A stretch of 64,000 bases of DNA. Source: Flammeovirgaceae bacterium UBA2366. Its GTDB lineage: Bacteria; Bacteroidota; Bacteroidia; Cytophagales; Cyclobacteriaceae. Positions 15,868 through 25,456 of the stretch are shown here, one piece after another. The DNA lies in NCBI GenBank assembly GCA_002344065.1, contig DDTK01000004.1, forward strand, positions 116,808 to 180,807. Direction: 5' to 3'. The translations under genes were made by a program, and so were the position numbers. Position 1 is the stretch's first letter, and every line of letters begins with the position of its first letter. The notes beneath the pieces are model-generated. The model was given only the letters and a program-made list of their open reading frames with translations, searched no databases and was not told the DNA's origin.

Positions 15868-16740
15868 TTAAAATGCCGATGCTATCAAATCAGCAATTTC
15901 AACCTTGTTGGTAGGATGACCGATTGTATTGGTTGTTACGATTGTGGCGACTCCGGCCTCTTGCAATTCCTGAAAAGAATTGCCTGCAAAAATGCCGTGT
16001 ATACCAATGCATACTGGAGGTTTCATTCCGGCCCTCTTTAGATGACCGACTGTTTCAATCATGGTGTGAGCGGTAGAGATAATGTCGTCAACCAAAACCG
16101 GTGAATATTCCCGATACCTCTCTACCTGGGGAACGGCAACTTCGACTTCCCGGTCACCACGCCTTATTTTTTCTAATACAATGAAAGGTGCACCGGCATT
16201 CTTCGCTACCACCTCAACCCACTGCTCACTTTCGCTATCAGGTCCAATCAGAACAGGCTTCTCGATATTGTTGCGAATCCAGGCCGATATGAGTCCGGCA
16301 GCATGTAATACCTTACATGGCACAGTATAAATCTCACTCATCGAATTCCTTCTATGGAGGTGAGGATCGATGGTAATTAATGTATCAGCAAAGTTGGAGA
16401 TGAAGCGGGCAAAATATGTTGAAGTAACTCCTTCACCCGTGTTGAACTGTTTGTCCTGTCGCATGTAGGCAAGATAGGGAGCTACTAAACAGGTGCAGTC
16501 TGCTCCCTGTTCTTTCGCTGCCTGGCTTAGAAAGAAAAGAGACAGAAGTTTTTCATCAGGATTATTCAACGAACAAACCATGATCACTCTTTTTTCCTTT
16601 ACATCCGAGTGTATCCTAATGTAGGTTTCTCCATCCGGAAAATGGCGGATAGTTAGTTCGCCTATATCGGCTTTCAAACTGGTTGCCAGTTTCCCAGCCA
16701 AGTCTTCGTTTCCAGGAAGGGCAAAAACAATTGTGTTCAT
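15868..16740 (-). CDS. Ribose-phosphate pyrophosphokinase (divergent)
   Basis: The 290-residue protein shows the phosphoribosyltransferase-type fold of PRPP synthetase. It has an N-terminal VFALPGNEDLA strand, FPDGETYIRI (substrate region), YLAYMRQDKQF (ATP-binding), TIDPHLHR and the PRPP loop VLVDDIISTAHTM. It is shorter than housekeeping Prs (about 315 residues) and belongs to the divergent form that sits next to AMP/thymidine phosphorylase-type genes. It would make PRPP from ribose-5-phosphate and ATP, or act on a related sugar phosphate. It is the last gene of the seven-gene operon, 15 bases after the phosphorylase. Another PRPP-synthetase-like name (a different, small domain) applies to the tail of the regulator at 29987. 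Confidence 0.85.
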   Translation of the reverse strand: MNTIVFALPGNEDLAGKLATSLKADIGELTIRHFPDGETYIRIHSDVKEKRVIMVCSLNNPDEKLLSLFFLSQAAKEQGADCTCLVAPYLAYMRQDKQFNTGEGVTSTYFARFISNFADTLITIDPHLHRRNSMSEIYTVPCKVLHAAGLISAWIRNNIEKPVLIGPDSESEQWVEVVAKNAGAPFIVLEKIRRGDREVEVAVPQVERYREYSPVLVDDIISTAHTMIETVGHLKRAGMKPPVCIGIHGIFAGNSFQELQEAGVATIVTTNTIGHPTNKVEIADLIASAF

Positions 16741-16755
16741 CCTTTTTATTTTTAG

Positions 16756-18264
16756 TTACACAATTTGAAGGATAGTCTCAGGGCTTGATTTTAAATACTC
16801 TTTGGCATACTCAAGTTCGCCTTTTGATTGCGCGAAGAGAATCAACAGCACATCGCCTTTGCTAATCTTTTTATAGAGAGGAGACATAAATAAAATCCCG
16901 GCTCCAGGGGCATGAGGTGCTCCACACAGTTTGGCCAACTTAGCAAGTTTACGGTTATCAATATTGGCAACCACTCCATCCTTGTTACTGATTACTTCAT
17001 ACCGGAATTGACCAACTGTTGGTTCGGTAAACCGCCCTTGGGCCTGGCAAATTGCCTGAAATTTTTTCCAGGCTTCTCCTTTTTCAAGAATTGAAAAGGC
17101 CATTTGATAACCACCATTAGAGGAAGTTTTCCCTGTCATTTCCAATAATCGGCCTGCGAGTTTAAGTGAGCGATCGCGCAGATCGATAGGGGCTTCTTTG
17201 TTTCCTTTTAGCACTGCGATTATATCCAATGCTTCAAGAGCCGGACCGATGCCACGTCCTACTGGTTGTTGTCCATCTGTAAAAACAACATCCAGGGTCA
17301 TGTTTATTGCAGCTGCCACACTCATCATCAAATCCTTAACGTGAACAGCTTCTTCCATCGTTCGCACTTTCGCTGACTTACCAACAGGTATATCAATAAC
17401 AACATGTGTTGAACCTGCAGCAGCTTTTTTCGAAAGCACCGAAGCAATCAATTGAGCGGGGCTATCAAGATCCAGGGATCGTTCAATTGAAATCAGGATA
17501 TCATCTGCCGGGCTAAGTTTAACAGCCCCTCCCCAAGCCATACAACCTCCTTCCTGTTCTACAACCTTGCGTATAGCGATCAAGTCAAGGTTCGCGTTCG
17601 TGAATGTCTCCACAGTGTCGGCTGTTCCTGCAGGAGATGTAATAGCCCGCGAAGATGTTTTAGGTATGGTAAGACCTGCTGCAGCAATTATGCTCACAAC
17701 AATTGGCGTTGTGCGATTTCCTGGAAGGCCCCCTACGCAATGTTTGTCTACTACAATTCCGGGCCAGGACAGTTTCTGACCGGAATGGATCATTGCTTTT
17801 GTCAGGTAAATTATTTCTTCAGTCTTAAGACGGTCATTGGAGCAAGCTGCGATGAAGGTTGCCAACTCAATGTTGGAGTATTTACCGTCCGTAATGTCAC
17901 GGATAATATCCTGGTAAGCTTCCGGCTCAAGAGATTGACCATACAATTTGGCCCTGACGCTACGCAAGGATTCTACAGGCGGAAGATGGCTGACCCCAAT
18001 GAAGTCGCCTTCTTTCACATTCAACCTTTCCATTGCTTCCATCGACAACGCAGCTTCTCCGTGTTCCAGCAGGTTGCTATTATGAATTACATTTAATGTG
18101 GCAATGATTTGCTTTCCGCCACAACTTACAATTACCCTTGTAAGCGCAGTGAAACCCTCCGCAACACAGACATGACAATCATGACGCATGTAAATAGTAT
18201 TCTCACGATACGTATCGATGCCAATTGATTTTACTTTTAAGTTATTAGAATGATTAGGTTCCAT
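16756..18264 (-). CDS. AMP/thymidine phosphorylase family enzyme
   Basis: A 502-residue protein with an extra N-terminal domain (about 1-85) followed by the pyrimidine-nucleoside-phosphorylase fold. The motif DKHCVGGLPGN and the segment AAGLTIPKTSSRAITS-x-AGTADT match AMP phosphorylase (the archaeal NMP phosphorylase form) better than classical thymidine phosphorylase, which has KHSTGG. AMP phosphorylase turns nucleoside monophosphate and phosphate into base and ribose-1,5-bisphosphate. The 3-prime neighbour makes PRPP, so the two could share ribose-phosphate metabolism. It overlaps the SRPBCC gene upstream by 11 bases. No RuBisCO or ribose-1,5-bisphosphate isomerase gene is in the window. 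Confidence 0.85.
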   Translation of the reverse strand: MEPNHSNNLKVKSIGIDTYRENTIYMRHDCHVCVAEGFTALTRVIVSCGGKQIIATLNVIHNSNLLEHGEAALSMEAMERLNVKEGDFIGVSHLPPVESLRSVRAKLYGQSLEPEAYQDIIRDITDGKYSNIELATFIAACSNDRLKTEEIIYLTKAMIHSGQKLSWPGIVVDKHCVGGLPGNRTTPIVVSIIAAAGLTIPKTSSRAITSPAGTADTVETFTNANLDLIAIRKVVEQEGGCMAWGGAVKLSPADDILISIERSLDLDSPAQLIASVLSKKAAAGSTHVVIDIPVGKSAKVRTMEEAVHVKDLMMSVAAAINMTLDVVFTDGQQPVGRGIGPALEALDIIAVLKGNKEAPIDLRDRSLKLAGRLLEMTGKTSSNGGYQMAFSILEKGEAWKKFQAICQAQGRFTEPTVGQFRYEVISNKDGVVANIDNRKLAKLAKLCGAPHAPGAGILFMSPLYKKISKGDVLLILFAQSKGELEYAKEYLKSSPETILQIV

Positions 18265-18754
18265 GTTCCTTTACATTTTTCATTAGTATCCTTTTGCCAT
18301 CTTCCAGCATGTGCTTTAAGCACCATCTGCAATACCAGTCGGCAAATAAGAATGAAAGGATTTTGTGAAATACACCTTCGGGTTTCTTGTAGCTGATGGA
18401 GAGTTTTGCACTTGTCCCATTCGGAATTTTTGTAAGCAATAAATGCATCTGATACCAGGAATAGATGATCAGCTTAGGATCTCCAATTGTTTCCCAGATC
18501 TTCTCTTCTCCAGGCACCCACTTGGTAACTTCAACGGTGAAGTCCATTTTAATTCCCATCATTTTACCTGTCCAACGATATTTAGTTCGAAGGCCGGTGT
18601 GGTTTTCGGTAAGGAACTGCAAGTTGAGTTTGCTCCCCATCATCATCACCGAGGATTCTGTCATGTGCATGCCGGTAACTCCGAGATTATCAAGGCAATT
18701 AAAAACCTCTTCCGGTTGAAATGAATAGGTAGCTATGCGAGTTAATGTTTGCAT
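18254..18754 (-). CDS. SRPBCC-like lipid/ligand-binding protein
   Basis: The 166-residue protein begins with a beta strand (RIATYSFQPEEVFNCL) and has the repeated strand pattern of START/SRPBCC proteins: TKYRWTGKMMGIKMDFTVEVTKW, IWETIGDPKLIIYSWYQM and SAKLSISYKKPEG, ending in a long C-terminal helix. Such folds bind hydrophobic ligands. There is no signal peptide. It overlaps the phosphorylase gene by 11 bases and lies 31 bases after the RNase-like gene, so it belongs to the same operon, but its job there is unknown. Fold assignment is from pattern only. Confidence 0.6.
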   Translation of the reverse strand: MQTLTRIATYSFQPEEVFNCLDNLGVTGMHMTESSVMMMGSKLNLQFLTENHTGLRTKYRWTGKMMGIKMDFTVEVTKWVPGEEKIWETIGDPKLIIYSWYQMHLLLTKIPNGTSAKLSISYKKPEGVFHKILSFLFADWYCRWCLKHMLEDGKRILMKNVKEHGT

Positions 18755-18785
18755 AGGGCCTTCTAAAAAATATTATTTCTCCGTT

Positions 18786-20150
18786 TCATAAATCAATAAC
18801 CTGATTCAAATGAGGTATGGCAGTCTCCCAGTTATACACCTGACGAATCTTTTCCTGCAATGCCCGAGCTGAGGCAGGCTCTCCGTGAGTGATAAAAATA
18901 TATTTCGGAGGCTTTGAAAGGCTACTCATCCAATGGATAAGTTCTTCCTGATCGGCATGAGCCGACAAGCCTTCTACATTTATGATGGATGCTCTTACCT
19001 TGAAAAACTTTCCTCTTAGTTTTATTTCATTTGCACCATCCAACAGTTGGCGACCTCGTGTTCCTTCGGCCTGATAGCCAACCAGAAGAATTGTTGCCGC
19101 TTTGTCATTCAAATAACGCTCAAAATAAGTAAGGATTCGTCCACCGGTTGCCATTCCACTTCCAGCAATAATGATTTTCGGATGACGATCCGCGACCAGT
19201 TTCATTGTTTCTTCCATTGTTTTTACACGGATAATGTCACGGCACATTTCCGTGCACTCTTCTTTCGACAACCTGTGCCATTCCGAATGGCAGTGAAAAA
19301 TTTCCAAAACGTTTCGCCCCATTGGACTGTCCATATAAACAGGAACTTCAGGAATAGCCTTACTTTTTTTCAGTTTCCATAACAGGAACATCAGCAATTG
19401 TGTACGCTCAACGGCAAAGCTCGGGACCAGTATCGTTCCGTCTTTGGAAGAAGACTCAACAATTGCCTTAGCAAGTTGCACTTCCGCGTCCGGAGGATGT
19501 GCCCGATTTCCATAGGTTGATTCCATGACAAGGACATCGGTTTCCCGGGGTAATTCAGGTGGATAAAGTAAAGGATCTTTCATTCTTCCAATGTCACCGG
19601 AAAATGTGATTAGTTTTCCATTAACTTTTAATTCAATGTACGTTGCTCCAAGGATATGACCATTGTAACAAAACCTAACCTGAATATTATCCGCCACTGT
19701 TATCCATTCTTTAATGGGTTGTGATACGAAAAGTGGAATTGTTTTTTGCACATCGTTAAGGTCATAAAGCGGAAGGGCTTCCTTATGTTTACTATAACCA
19801 AAACGATTGGCATGTTCTGCCTCTTCTTCCTGTATCTTTGCGCTGTCTTCTAAAATTACTTTGGCAATTTCAGACGTAGGTGACGTACACCAAATCGGGC
19901 CATTGAATCCTTCCTTTACCAATCTTGGTAGGTGCCCCACATGATCGAGATGGCCGTGGGTAATCAATACCAGATCAATTGACAATGGATCAACCGGAAA
20001 CTTCTCCCAATTCAAAACACGCAATTGCTTGAGTCCCTGAAATAGGCCACAATCAATCAGTATGGTTGTGTTGTTTGCCTGAAGTAAATATTTTGATCCG
20101 GTTACCGTTCCGGCAGCACCTAAAAAAGTCAACTTTATACCGGTATTCAT
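18786..20150 (-). CDS. Beta-CASP metallo-beta-lactamase-fold ribonuclease-like protein
   Basis: This 454-residue protein has the metal-binding THGHLDH motif (64-70), an inserted beta-CASP domain with ILVPSFAVERTQ, an SAHAD motif near residue 400 and a C-terminal FITHGE. This is the set found in CPSF-73/Ysh1-like RNA endonucleases and exonucleases. It has no KH domain or signal peptide. It would cut or degrade RNA in the cytoplasm. Its start overlaps the P-type ATPase stop by four bases (20147-20150). Together with the phosphorylase it could feed nucleotides from RNA into salvage; this is inference. Confidence 0.88.
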   Translation of the reverse strand: MNTGIKLTFLGAAGTVTGSKYLLQANNTTILIDCGLFQGLKQLRVLNWEKFPVDPLSIDLVLITHGHLDHVGHLPRLVKEGFNGPIWCTSPTSEIAKVILEDSAKIQEEEAEHANRFGYSKHKEALPLYDLNDVQKTIPLFVSQPIKEWITVADNIQVRFCYNGHILGATYIELKVNGKLITFSGDIGRMKDPLLYPPELPRETDVLVMESTYGNRAHPPDAEVQLAKAIVESSSKDGTILVPSFAVERTQLLMFLLWKLKKSKAIPEVPVYMDSPMGRNVLEIFHCHSEWHRLSKEECTEMCRDIIRVKTMEETMKLVADRHPKIIIAGSGMATGGRILTYFERYLNDKAATILLVGYQAEGTRGRQLLDGANEIKLRGKFFKVRASIINVEGLSAHADQEELIHWMSSLSKPPKYIFITHGEPASARALQEKIRQVYNWETAIPHLNQVIDL

Positions 20151-22810
20151 TGTCGGATCAGGTTGAGGCTTTTTACAATCTGGATAACGATCAACGACAG
20201 CAGACTCATGCTCACTGAGATCATCCAGTCTTCATTCGACAGCGGAAAAATGTCCAATGCCTTTCTTACTATTTCTACCTGGTACGAAATGAAAAGTAAT
20301 GCAAGACAGGCAACAACTGCATACCAGACATACCGGTTCTTCATGACTTCACTGGTAAAGAATCTGGATCCAGCGGCATTCATGTTGAAAACATGCAGGA
20401 TTTGTGAGAAGATCAGTGTAAAGAACAAGATGTTATTGCAAAGCTCTGGGTTCCAGGTTTCAGTCTTGTGAACCGTATAATGGCTTATGAATACAGCGCC
20501 TAAGGTTGTTAAGGTGATGATAACGGAGTAGACAATAATCGCTGCCCATCGTTTGGTATCGATAATGGGTTCATCCGTATTGCGGGGAGGCTGTTTCATA
20601 ATAGAAGCGCCACCGGCTGTTACACCAAGAGCAAGCGCAGGAAGGACATCGGTGATGATGTTGATGTAGAGGATCTGTAAAGGAAAGAGTTGAAAATGAA
20701 GATTGAGCACGGATGCAACGGCAATCACAAAGAGCTCGCTTAGGTTACAAGACAAAAGAAAAATAACAAACTTCCTGATGTTATCGAATATGATGCGGCC
20801 CTGACGAATGGCTAGTACAATCGAAGAGAACGAGTCGTCTTTCAAAACCATGTCGGCCACTTCCTGTGCCACCTGAGTTCCGCGTAAGCCCATCGCTATT
20901 CCGATGTCTGACTTTTTAAGAGCAGGCGCATCGTTCACCCCATCACCGGTCATTCCTACTATGTGTTTTCTGTCTTGCAACACATTCACCAGATCAAGTT
21001 TTTGTTTCGGGCTTACACGAGCGAATACTGTGGCTCCCACCCAATGGTCTTTCTCATCTTCTGAAAGATGATCATAGTCTTTCATGTCTTTACCAGTCAT
21101 GACGGGCCGGTCCACCTGATCCAAAATTCCCAGTTGTCGTCCGATATTTTCGGCTGTGGCCGGATGGTCACCGGTTATCATAATCACCTTAATGCCTGCC
21201 GACTTACATTCCTTCACGGCACCGAAAACATCGGCCCGGGGTGGGTCGATCATGCCAATCAATCCGGCAAATACTAAATTAGAGGCCAAAGAATCCTCAC
21301 CATTGCTGGCCATGCGTGTTGCAGCCGCGATCACTCGGTAACCTGATGCTGAAAGTTTTTCAGCTTCCAATAACAGGTTTTTTTTCAGGGCTCCATGGAG
21401 CTCAAATTCTTCCGTGCCATTGATAACGTATGTGCACTTATCTAGCAATTCTTCTGCGGCACCCTTTGCATAAATCAATGATTTACCTTCGGTTGTTTGA
21501 TGCCGGGTAGCCATGACTTTGGTTTCCGAGGAAAATGGTTCTTCCTGTACTACCGGGTTTTCCTTTCGCATCGCTTCTATGGAAGTTCCCTGAGCGATGG
21601 CAAATTTCAGGAGCCCCACTTCAAGCGGATCACCGGTTTCACTTCCATTTACACCAAGGGCGGCTGTGTTGCATAGCACAGAACATGCTAAAACCCGTTG
21701 GAATGCCGGGTCATCAGAATTGACAATTTTTCCATTGCTTACATCGTACTTGCCGGAAGGCGTTACGATAACATGTACCTCAATTTTGTTTTGGGTTAGG
21801 GTTCCTGTTTTATCGGTGCAAATCACGTTGGTACCACCAAGGGTCTCTACAGCCGATAATTTCTTCACGATCACATTGTGCCGGGCCATTTTCATCATTC
21901 CCTGAGCAAGCGCTAGTGTGGCAACAATGGGCAACCCCTCAGGTACAGCTGCCACTGCCAGTGCGATAGCTGTTTCGAGCATTTCAAGAATATGCTGGCC
22001 ATTCAGAATACCTGCAAAGAAAATGATGACCACCAGCGCTACTGTAACTTTGATCAGTTTCTTGCTGAACTGTTCGAGTTTCTTTTCCAGTGGAGTGGCG
22101 GCTTGCTCGGCTGTTTGCACAAGGCTGGCTATTTTTCCAAGTTCGGTCTGCATGCCGGTACCGGTGAGTAGGCAATAGGTGTTTCCTTTCGTAACAAAAG
22201 TTCCTTTGTACACCATGTTAATACGTTCGGCAAGAGTGGTGGATTCCGGTAGCGTGGTCGTTTTCTTTTCCACGGGAATGGATTCGCCCGTGAGGGCAGC
22301 TTCATCAACTTGCAATTGTGATGAGCGCAAAATGCGACCATCGGCAGGAACCATATCGCCCGCCTCCATGAAGATCAGATCACCGGGAGCAAGTTCCTCG
22401 GCATTGATCTCCTTCATCTCTCCGTTGCGAATAACCTTGGCGGGAAGAACAGACATTTTTTTCAACGCCTCCATCGATCGCTCAGCCTGGTATTCCATGT
22501 AAAATCCGATGATGGAATTAATGAAGATAACAACAAGAATGGCAGAACCATCTAGCCACTCCTGAAAGAAAAATGATAGACCAGCCGCCAAGATGAGCAG
22601 ATACACGATAGGACTATTGAACTGCCTGAGAAAGACCAACCAGAGGCTTTTCTTTTTCTCATGCGTGATCGAATTGGTTCCAAACTGCTGCAGCCTCTGC
22701 GTGGATACCTCCTCGCTAAGGCCGCGGGTTCCGTCTGCCTCAAGCGATTGCAGAACGTCCTCCAAGGATCGGCTATGAACAGCTTGCTTAAAGATTTCAG
22801 TGTTGATCAT
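20147..22810 (-). CDS. P2-type cation-translocating ATPase (Ca-type)
   Basis: The 887-residue protein is a full P-type ATPase: an N-terminal cation-ATPase domain, an actuator with TGES (174-177), the helix-4 motif VAAVPEGLP (287-295), phosphorylation site DKTGTLTQ (Asp 333), a nucleotide-binding domain with KGAAE, hinge GDGVNDAPALKKSDIG and four C-terminal helices after the catalytic part. The PEGLP motif marks P2A/P2B ATPases (SERCA/PMCA-like) that pump Ca2+ or another divalent cation. It lacks HMA domains and the CPC motif, so it is not a heavy-metal P1B pump. It overlaps its neighbours on both sides by a few bases. Confidence 0.9.
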   Translation of the reverse strand: MINTEIFKQAVHSRSLEDVLQSLEADGTRGLSEEVSTQRLQQFGTNSITHEKKKSLWLVFLRQFNSPIVYLLILAAGLSFFFQEWLDGSAILVVIFINSIIGFYMEYQAERSMEALKKMSVLPAKVIRNGEMKEINAEELAPGDLIFMEAGDMVPADGRILRSSQLQVDEAALTGESIPVEKKTTTLPESTTLAERINMVYKGTFVTKGNTYCLLTGTGMQTELGKIASLVQTAEQAATPLEKKLEQFSKKLIKVTVALVVIIFFAGILNGQHILEMLETAIALAVAAVPEGLPIVATLALAQGMMKMARHNVIVKKLSAVETLGGTNVICTDKTGTLTQNKIEVHVIVTPSGKYDVSNGKIVNSDDPAFQRVLACSVLCNTAALGVNGSETGDPLEVGLLKFAIAQGTSIEAMRKENPVVQEEPFSSETKVMATRHQTTEGKSLIYAKGAAEELLDKCTYVINGTEEFELHGALKKNLLLEAEKLSASGYRVIAAATRMASNGEDSLASNLVFAGLIGMIDPPRADVFGAVKECKSAGIKVIMITGDHPATAENIGRQLGILDQVDRPVMTGKDMKDYDHLSEDEKDHWVGATVFARVSPKQKLDLVNVLQDRKHIVGMTGDGVNDAPALKKSDIGIAMGLRGTQVAQEVADMVLKDDSFSSIVLAIRQGRIIFDNIRKFVIFLLSCNLSELFVIAVASVLNLHFQLFPLQILYINIITDVLPALALGVTAGGASIMKQPPRNTDEPIIDTKRWAAIIVYSVIITLTTLGAVFISHYTVHKTETWNPELCNNILFFTLIFSQILHVFNMNAAGSRFFTSEVMKNRYVWYAVVACLALLFISYQVEIVRKALDIFPLSNEDWMISVSMSLLSLIVIQIVKSLNLIRQ

Positions 22811-23651
22811 GTTGCATAAGTTTATGACATAGTTGATGGCCTTCTTCCAGAACTTCCTTTATCCGGAGGACAGGAAGGTTTATCTGCCGGAGATATGCGG
22901 GATTGTGACATATATCGCGGCACAAGACAATTTTCTTTTCCAGTAATAATTTCTTTTCCTGTTGGGTGAGCGTGGTAAGACATGTAAGGGGATAAAGACC
23001 TGTTTCCTCGATCATTTCACGCAGGCTTCCACGTTGAGGAAAATCAAGGCTTACGAGATTCAGCCCTGAGCATGCCGCATATTTAATTGCGTCTGTGGTA
23101 AACCGGGTGTTGGTTACCACCCAGCCTTGATGAAATTTTTCTCCGTGACCAGGAATTAATTTCCAGTGCGCCTCCACATCTTGAAAACGCGCCTGTATGT
23201 AAAGTGGAATCTTAACATCGCAGACCATACCCGGGCTGTTGTGATACTTGCATTCAATCATGAAATGACGGTCATCTTTCTGAGCGATTACGTCCACTTC
23301 GTGGTTGACACAATGTCCTTCCACTATTTTTCCCACTTGAACCTCGAAATTCTTTTGCTTAAGAATTTCCGATACATATAATTCAAAGGGAAAGCCTGAT
23401 GGTCCTAGTTCCATGATACCACTTTTAAGATGGTAACGTCCTGCCACCGGCCGGGCAGCACGCCTTAACAATTCGTGAGCTTTTTTATAAATGTGTTTGG
23501 TAGACATTTCGTTTGGGAGGCCTTTTGCGACTTCTGATGCTACCTTCTCTGCCAAAATAGCAGAGGCTCCAGCCCGCATGAGCGATTGTAGCAACTTGTC
23601 TTTTTGAAATGCTTCACTTTCACCGGAAGCTTTAATAATGGTAGCGGTCAT
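22797..23651 (-). CDS. ATP-cone domain fused to Mrr-like nuclease
   Basis: A 284-residue protein with an N-terminal ATP-cone (about 1-90: IIKASGE-x-E-x-F-x-KDKL...LLRRA), the regulatory nucleotide-sensing module best known from ribonucleotide reductase. It is followed by a restriction-endonuclease-like domain with the catalytic pattern HEVDVIAQ (Asp 120) and IECKYH (Glu 133, Lys 135), as in Mrr/McrBC-type PD-(D/E)xK nucleases. A nucleotide sensor controlling a DNase is the simplest reading. It overlaps the ATPase gene by 14 bases and the lipoprotein gene by four. The target DNA is unknown. Confidence 0.85.
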   Translation of the reverse strand: MTATIIKASGESEAFQKDKLLQSLMRAGASAILAEKVASEVAKGLPNEMSTKHIYKKAHELLRRAARPVAGRYHLKSGIMELGPSGFPFELYVSEILKQKNFEVQVGKIVEGHCVNHEVDVIAQKDDRHFMIECKYHNSPGMVCDVKIPLYIQARFQDVEAHWKLIPGHGEKFHQGWVVTNTRFTTDAIKYAACSGLNLVSLDFPQRGSLREMIEETGLYPLTCLTTLTQQEKKLLLEKKIVLCRDICHNPAYLRQINLPVLRIKEVLEEGHQLCHKLMQHDQH

Positions 23652-24283
23652 GGCTGATTGATTTTATCAATATTGAATTGTACTCTTTCAAAGGAATCCG
23701 CTAACTCACGCACAACTTTTGGAATACTTTCTGGAGGCAATCCATTTTTTTTGTGCGGGTAAATTTTAACCGACCAGATCAATTCATTTCGGGTGGCATC
23801 TATGGCCTGCATCCTGATAAACAACTCTTTGTCGTAGTAGCGAATTCTCTGAGGAGAGGAAGAATTCCCTTTAAGCCTGTCGGATGTGTTTTCAAACGGC
23901 CAGGAAAAAGAATTGGTAATACTTTGAGTTGCACTGGTTTCGTTGCTTGTGCGCGATGAAACCCGGCCTACGAGGTGTTCCTCCCAGCGTAAAATAAAAA
24001 TGAGTCCGGGTTGGAGTGAATCATTTTTTAAGCCCAAGGTTCTCAGGTTATTGGAGAAACCATTCCCTATGGACTGAAGGAGACCCAAGTGTTGTTTCCC
24101 TGAATCAGGAACTATCATCATGGAAAAGGACGAATAAGGATAATCTTGTTTTGGAGCTATCTGATAGCTATCAATTTGATAGCTGGATGCACAACTTATA
24201 AGGAGATAGCATGCTAATGTCACTTTGAAGAGGCAGTAGCCAAATGTGTTAGATATAAATGAACTTCGAACCTTAGTAATCAT
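23648..24283 (-). CDS. Lipoprotein of unknown function
   Basis: The 211-residue product has a signal peptide ending in a lipobox (LLISCAS, Cys about residue 31) and a mature part with repeated beta-strand sequence (FILRWEEHLVGRVSS, LFIRMQAIDATRNELIWSVKIYP). The A-x-DATRNELIWS segment resembles the C-terminal hallmark of DUF4136 lipoproteins such as 4015-4605, but the N-terminal hallmark is weak, so this is a tentative relation. It is the first gene of the operon that runs to 15868 and overlaps the ATP-cone nuclease gene by four bases. Confidence 0.65.
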   Translation of the reverse strand: MITKVRSSFISNTFGYCLFKVTLACYLLISCASSYQIDSYQIAPKQDYPYSSFSMMIVPDSGKQHLGLLQSIGNGFSNNLRTLGLKNDSLQPGLIFILRWEEHLVGRVSSRTSNETSATQSITNSFSWPFENTSDRLKGNSSSPQRIRYYDKELFIRMQAIDATRNELIWSVKIYPHKKNGLPPESIPKVVRELADSFERVQFNIDKINQP

Positions 24284-24355
24284 TGCTTGTTTTTCATCGC
24301 CCGATTAATATTGTTACAAAGGTGTCTCAACGTTCGCCCGAGGGGGGGTGGTGGT

Positions 24356-25453
24356 TCACATATCCATCCCCTCCATCACACCGCCACCTTGTTTTACTTT
24401 CCATGCACTGTTTAATAAATAGGCACCGGATGTCACTACGCGGTCGCCTGCCATTAACCCACTTATGATTTCTACTTCGCGTTTGTTGCTGATACCCGTT
24501 TCAACCATGCGTTGTTCAAACATGCCATCTGGCGTTTCAATCCAAACGGTAGTAAAATTCTCCAGTAGTAGCGCTGATTTTGGTATCACCAGCGTCTCTT
24601 TTCTGTTGCGTTTTAAGTAGACATAGGCCATTAAGCCAGGCTTATAATTTCCTTTCTGATTGCTAATCTTGATGCGCACCAGATTGATCTTTGTATTGTC
24701 TTCCAGTCGCGGATTATCGTACACGATCTCGCCTTTGATGCGTTCGCCCGGGAAAGCTTCAAACTCCACTTCAAGTGTCGGTGACTGTCTCAGGAAGTTG
24801 ATCTCACTGCTGTATAATTGGGCTTCGATCCATAAACTATTTAAGTCAGCCAGCCTGAACATGGGGCTACCGATCTCAGTGTATTCACCCTCTCGCACGA
24901 GCAATTCAGACAAGAACCCGCTGCGGTTGGAGTAGAAGGTGATCAGTGGAGAAATGCTTTTCGTTTTTTCAAGCTCATTGATTTGTTTTTCCGTCAGCGT
25001 CCAAAGTTCAAGGCGTCTCCGGGCTGCTTCGACCATTCTTTGGGTAATCTCTTTTTGTGTGGTTGCTTTTATATTTTCGTTGATGGCCAGCAGATATTCA
25101 TTTTCGTATGACAGAAGTTCTTCGCTATAGATACTGTATAGAGGATCTCCGGTGTTCACATAGGTGCCGGGGTTGCGCACAAAAAGTTTATCGATCCGGC
25201 CCTTTACGCGGGAGCTAACGATATTGATATTTCGTTCATCGACCGCAGCGGTGCCAATCAGTGTTGTCTCTTCAAAGATTGTTTTGATTTGTGCAGTGTC
25301 GATCTGAATATTAGCCACTATTCTTTCCTGTTCGGTTAACGAGAGCATCGCGTCATGCGCATCGCCATGTCCTTCATGCGCTTGTTCTTTCTGTCTACAG
25401 GAGGCCGAGAGGGCGAGAATCAATAGGGTTATATAAATCGTATTTCTTTGCAT
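24356..25453 (-). CDS. RND efflux periplasmic adaptor (CusB-like), second copy
   Basis: The 365-residue lipoprotein (LSASC lipobox) starts with a His-containing segment (HEGHGDAHD) and has the HlyD/CusB layout: beta-barrel and lipoyl half-motif (VKGRIDKLFVRNPGTYVNTGDPL), an alpha-helical hairpin (about 110-170), second lipoyl half (SNRSGFLSELLVREGEYTEIG) and a membrane-proximal domain ending GAYLLNSAWK. It would link a Cu/Ag pump to an outer-membrane channel. It lies four bases downstream of another adaptor gene. It is the last gene of the cus-type operon, and no outer-membrane factor follows. Confidence 0.85.
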   Translation of the reverse strand: MQRNTIYITLLILALSASCRQKEQAHEGHGDAHDAMLSLTEQERIVANIQIDTAQIKTIFEETTLIGTAAVDERNINIVSSRVKGRIDKLFVRNPGTYVNTGDPLYSIYSEELLSYENEYLLAINENIKATTQKEITQRMVEAARRRLELWTLTEKQINELEKTKSISPLITFYSNRSGFLSELLVREGEYTEIGSPMFRLADLNSLWIEAQLYSSEINFLRQSPTLEVEFEAFPGERIKGEIVYDNPRLEDNTKINLVRIKISNQKGNYKPGLMAYVYLKRNRKETLVIPKSALLLENFTTVWIETPDGMFEQRMVETGISNKREVEIISGLMAGDRVVTSGAYLLNSAWKVKQGGGVMEGMDM

Positions 25454-25456
25454 GAC

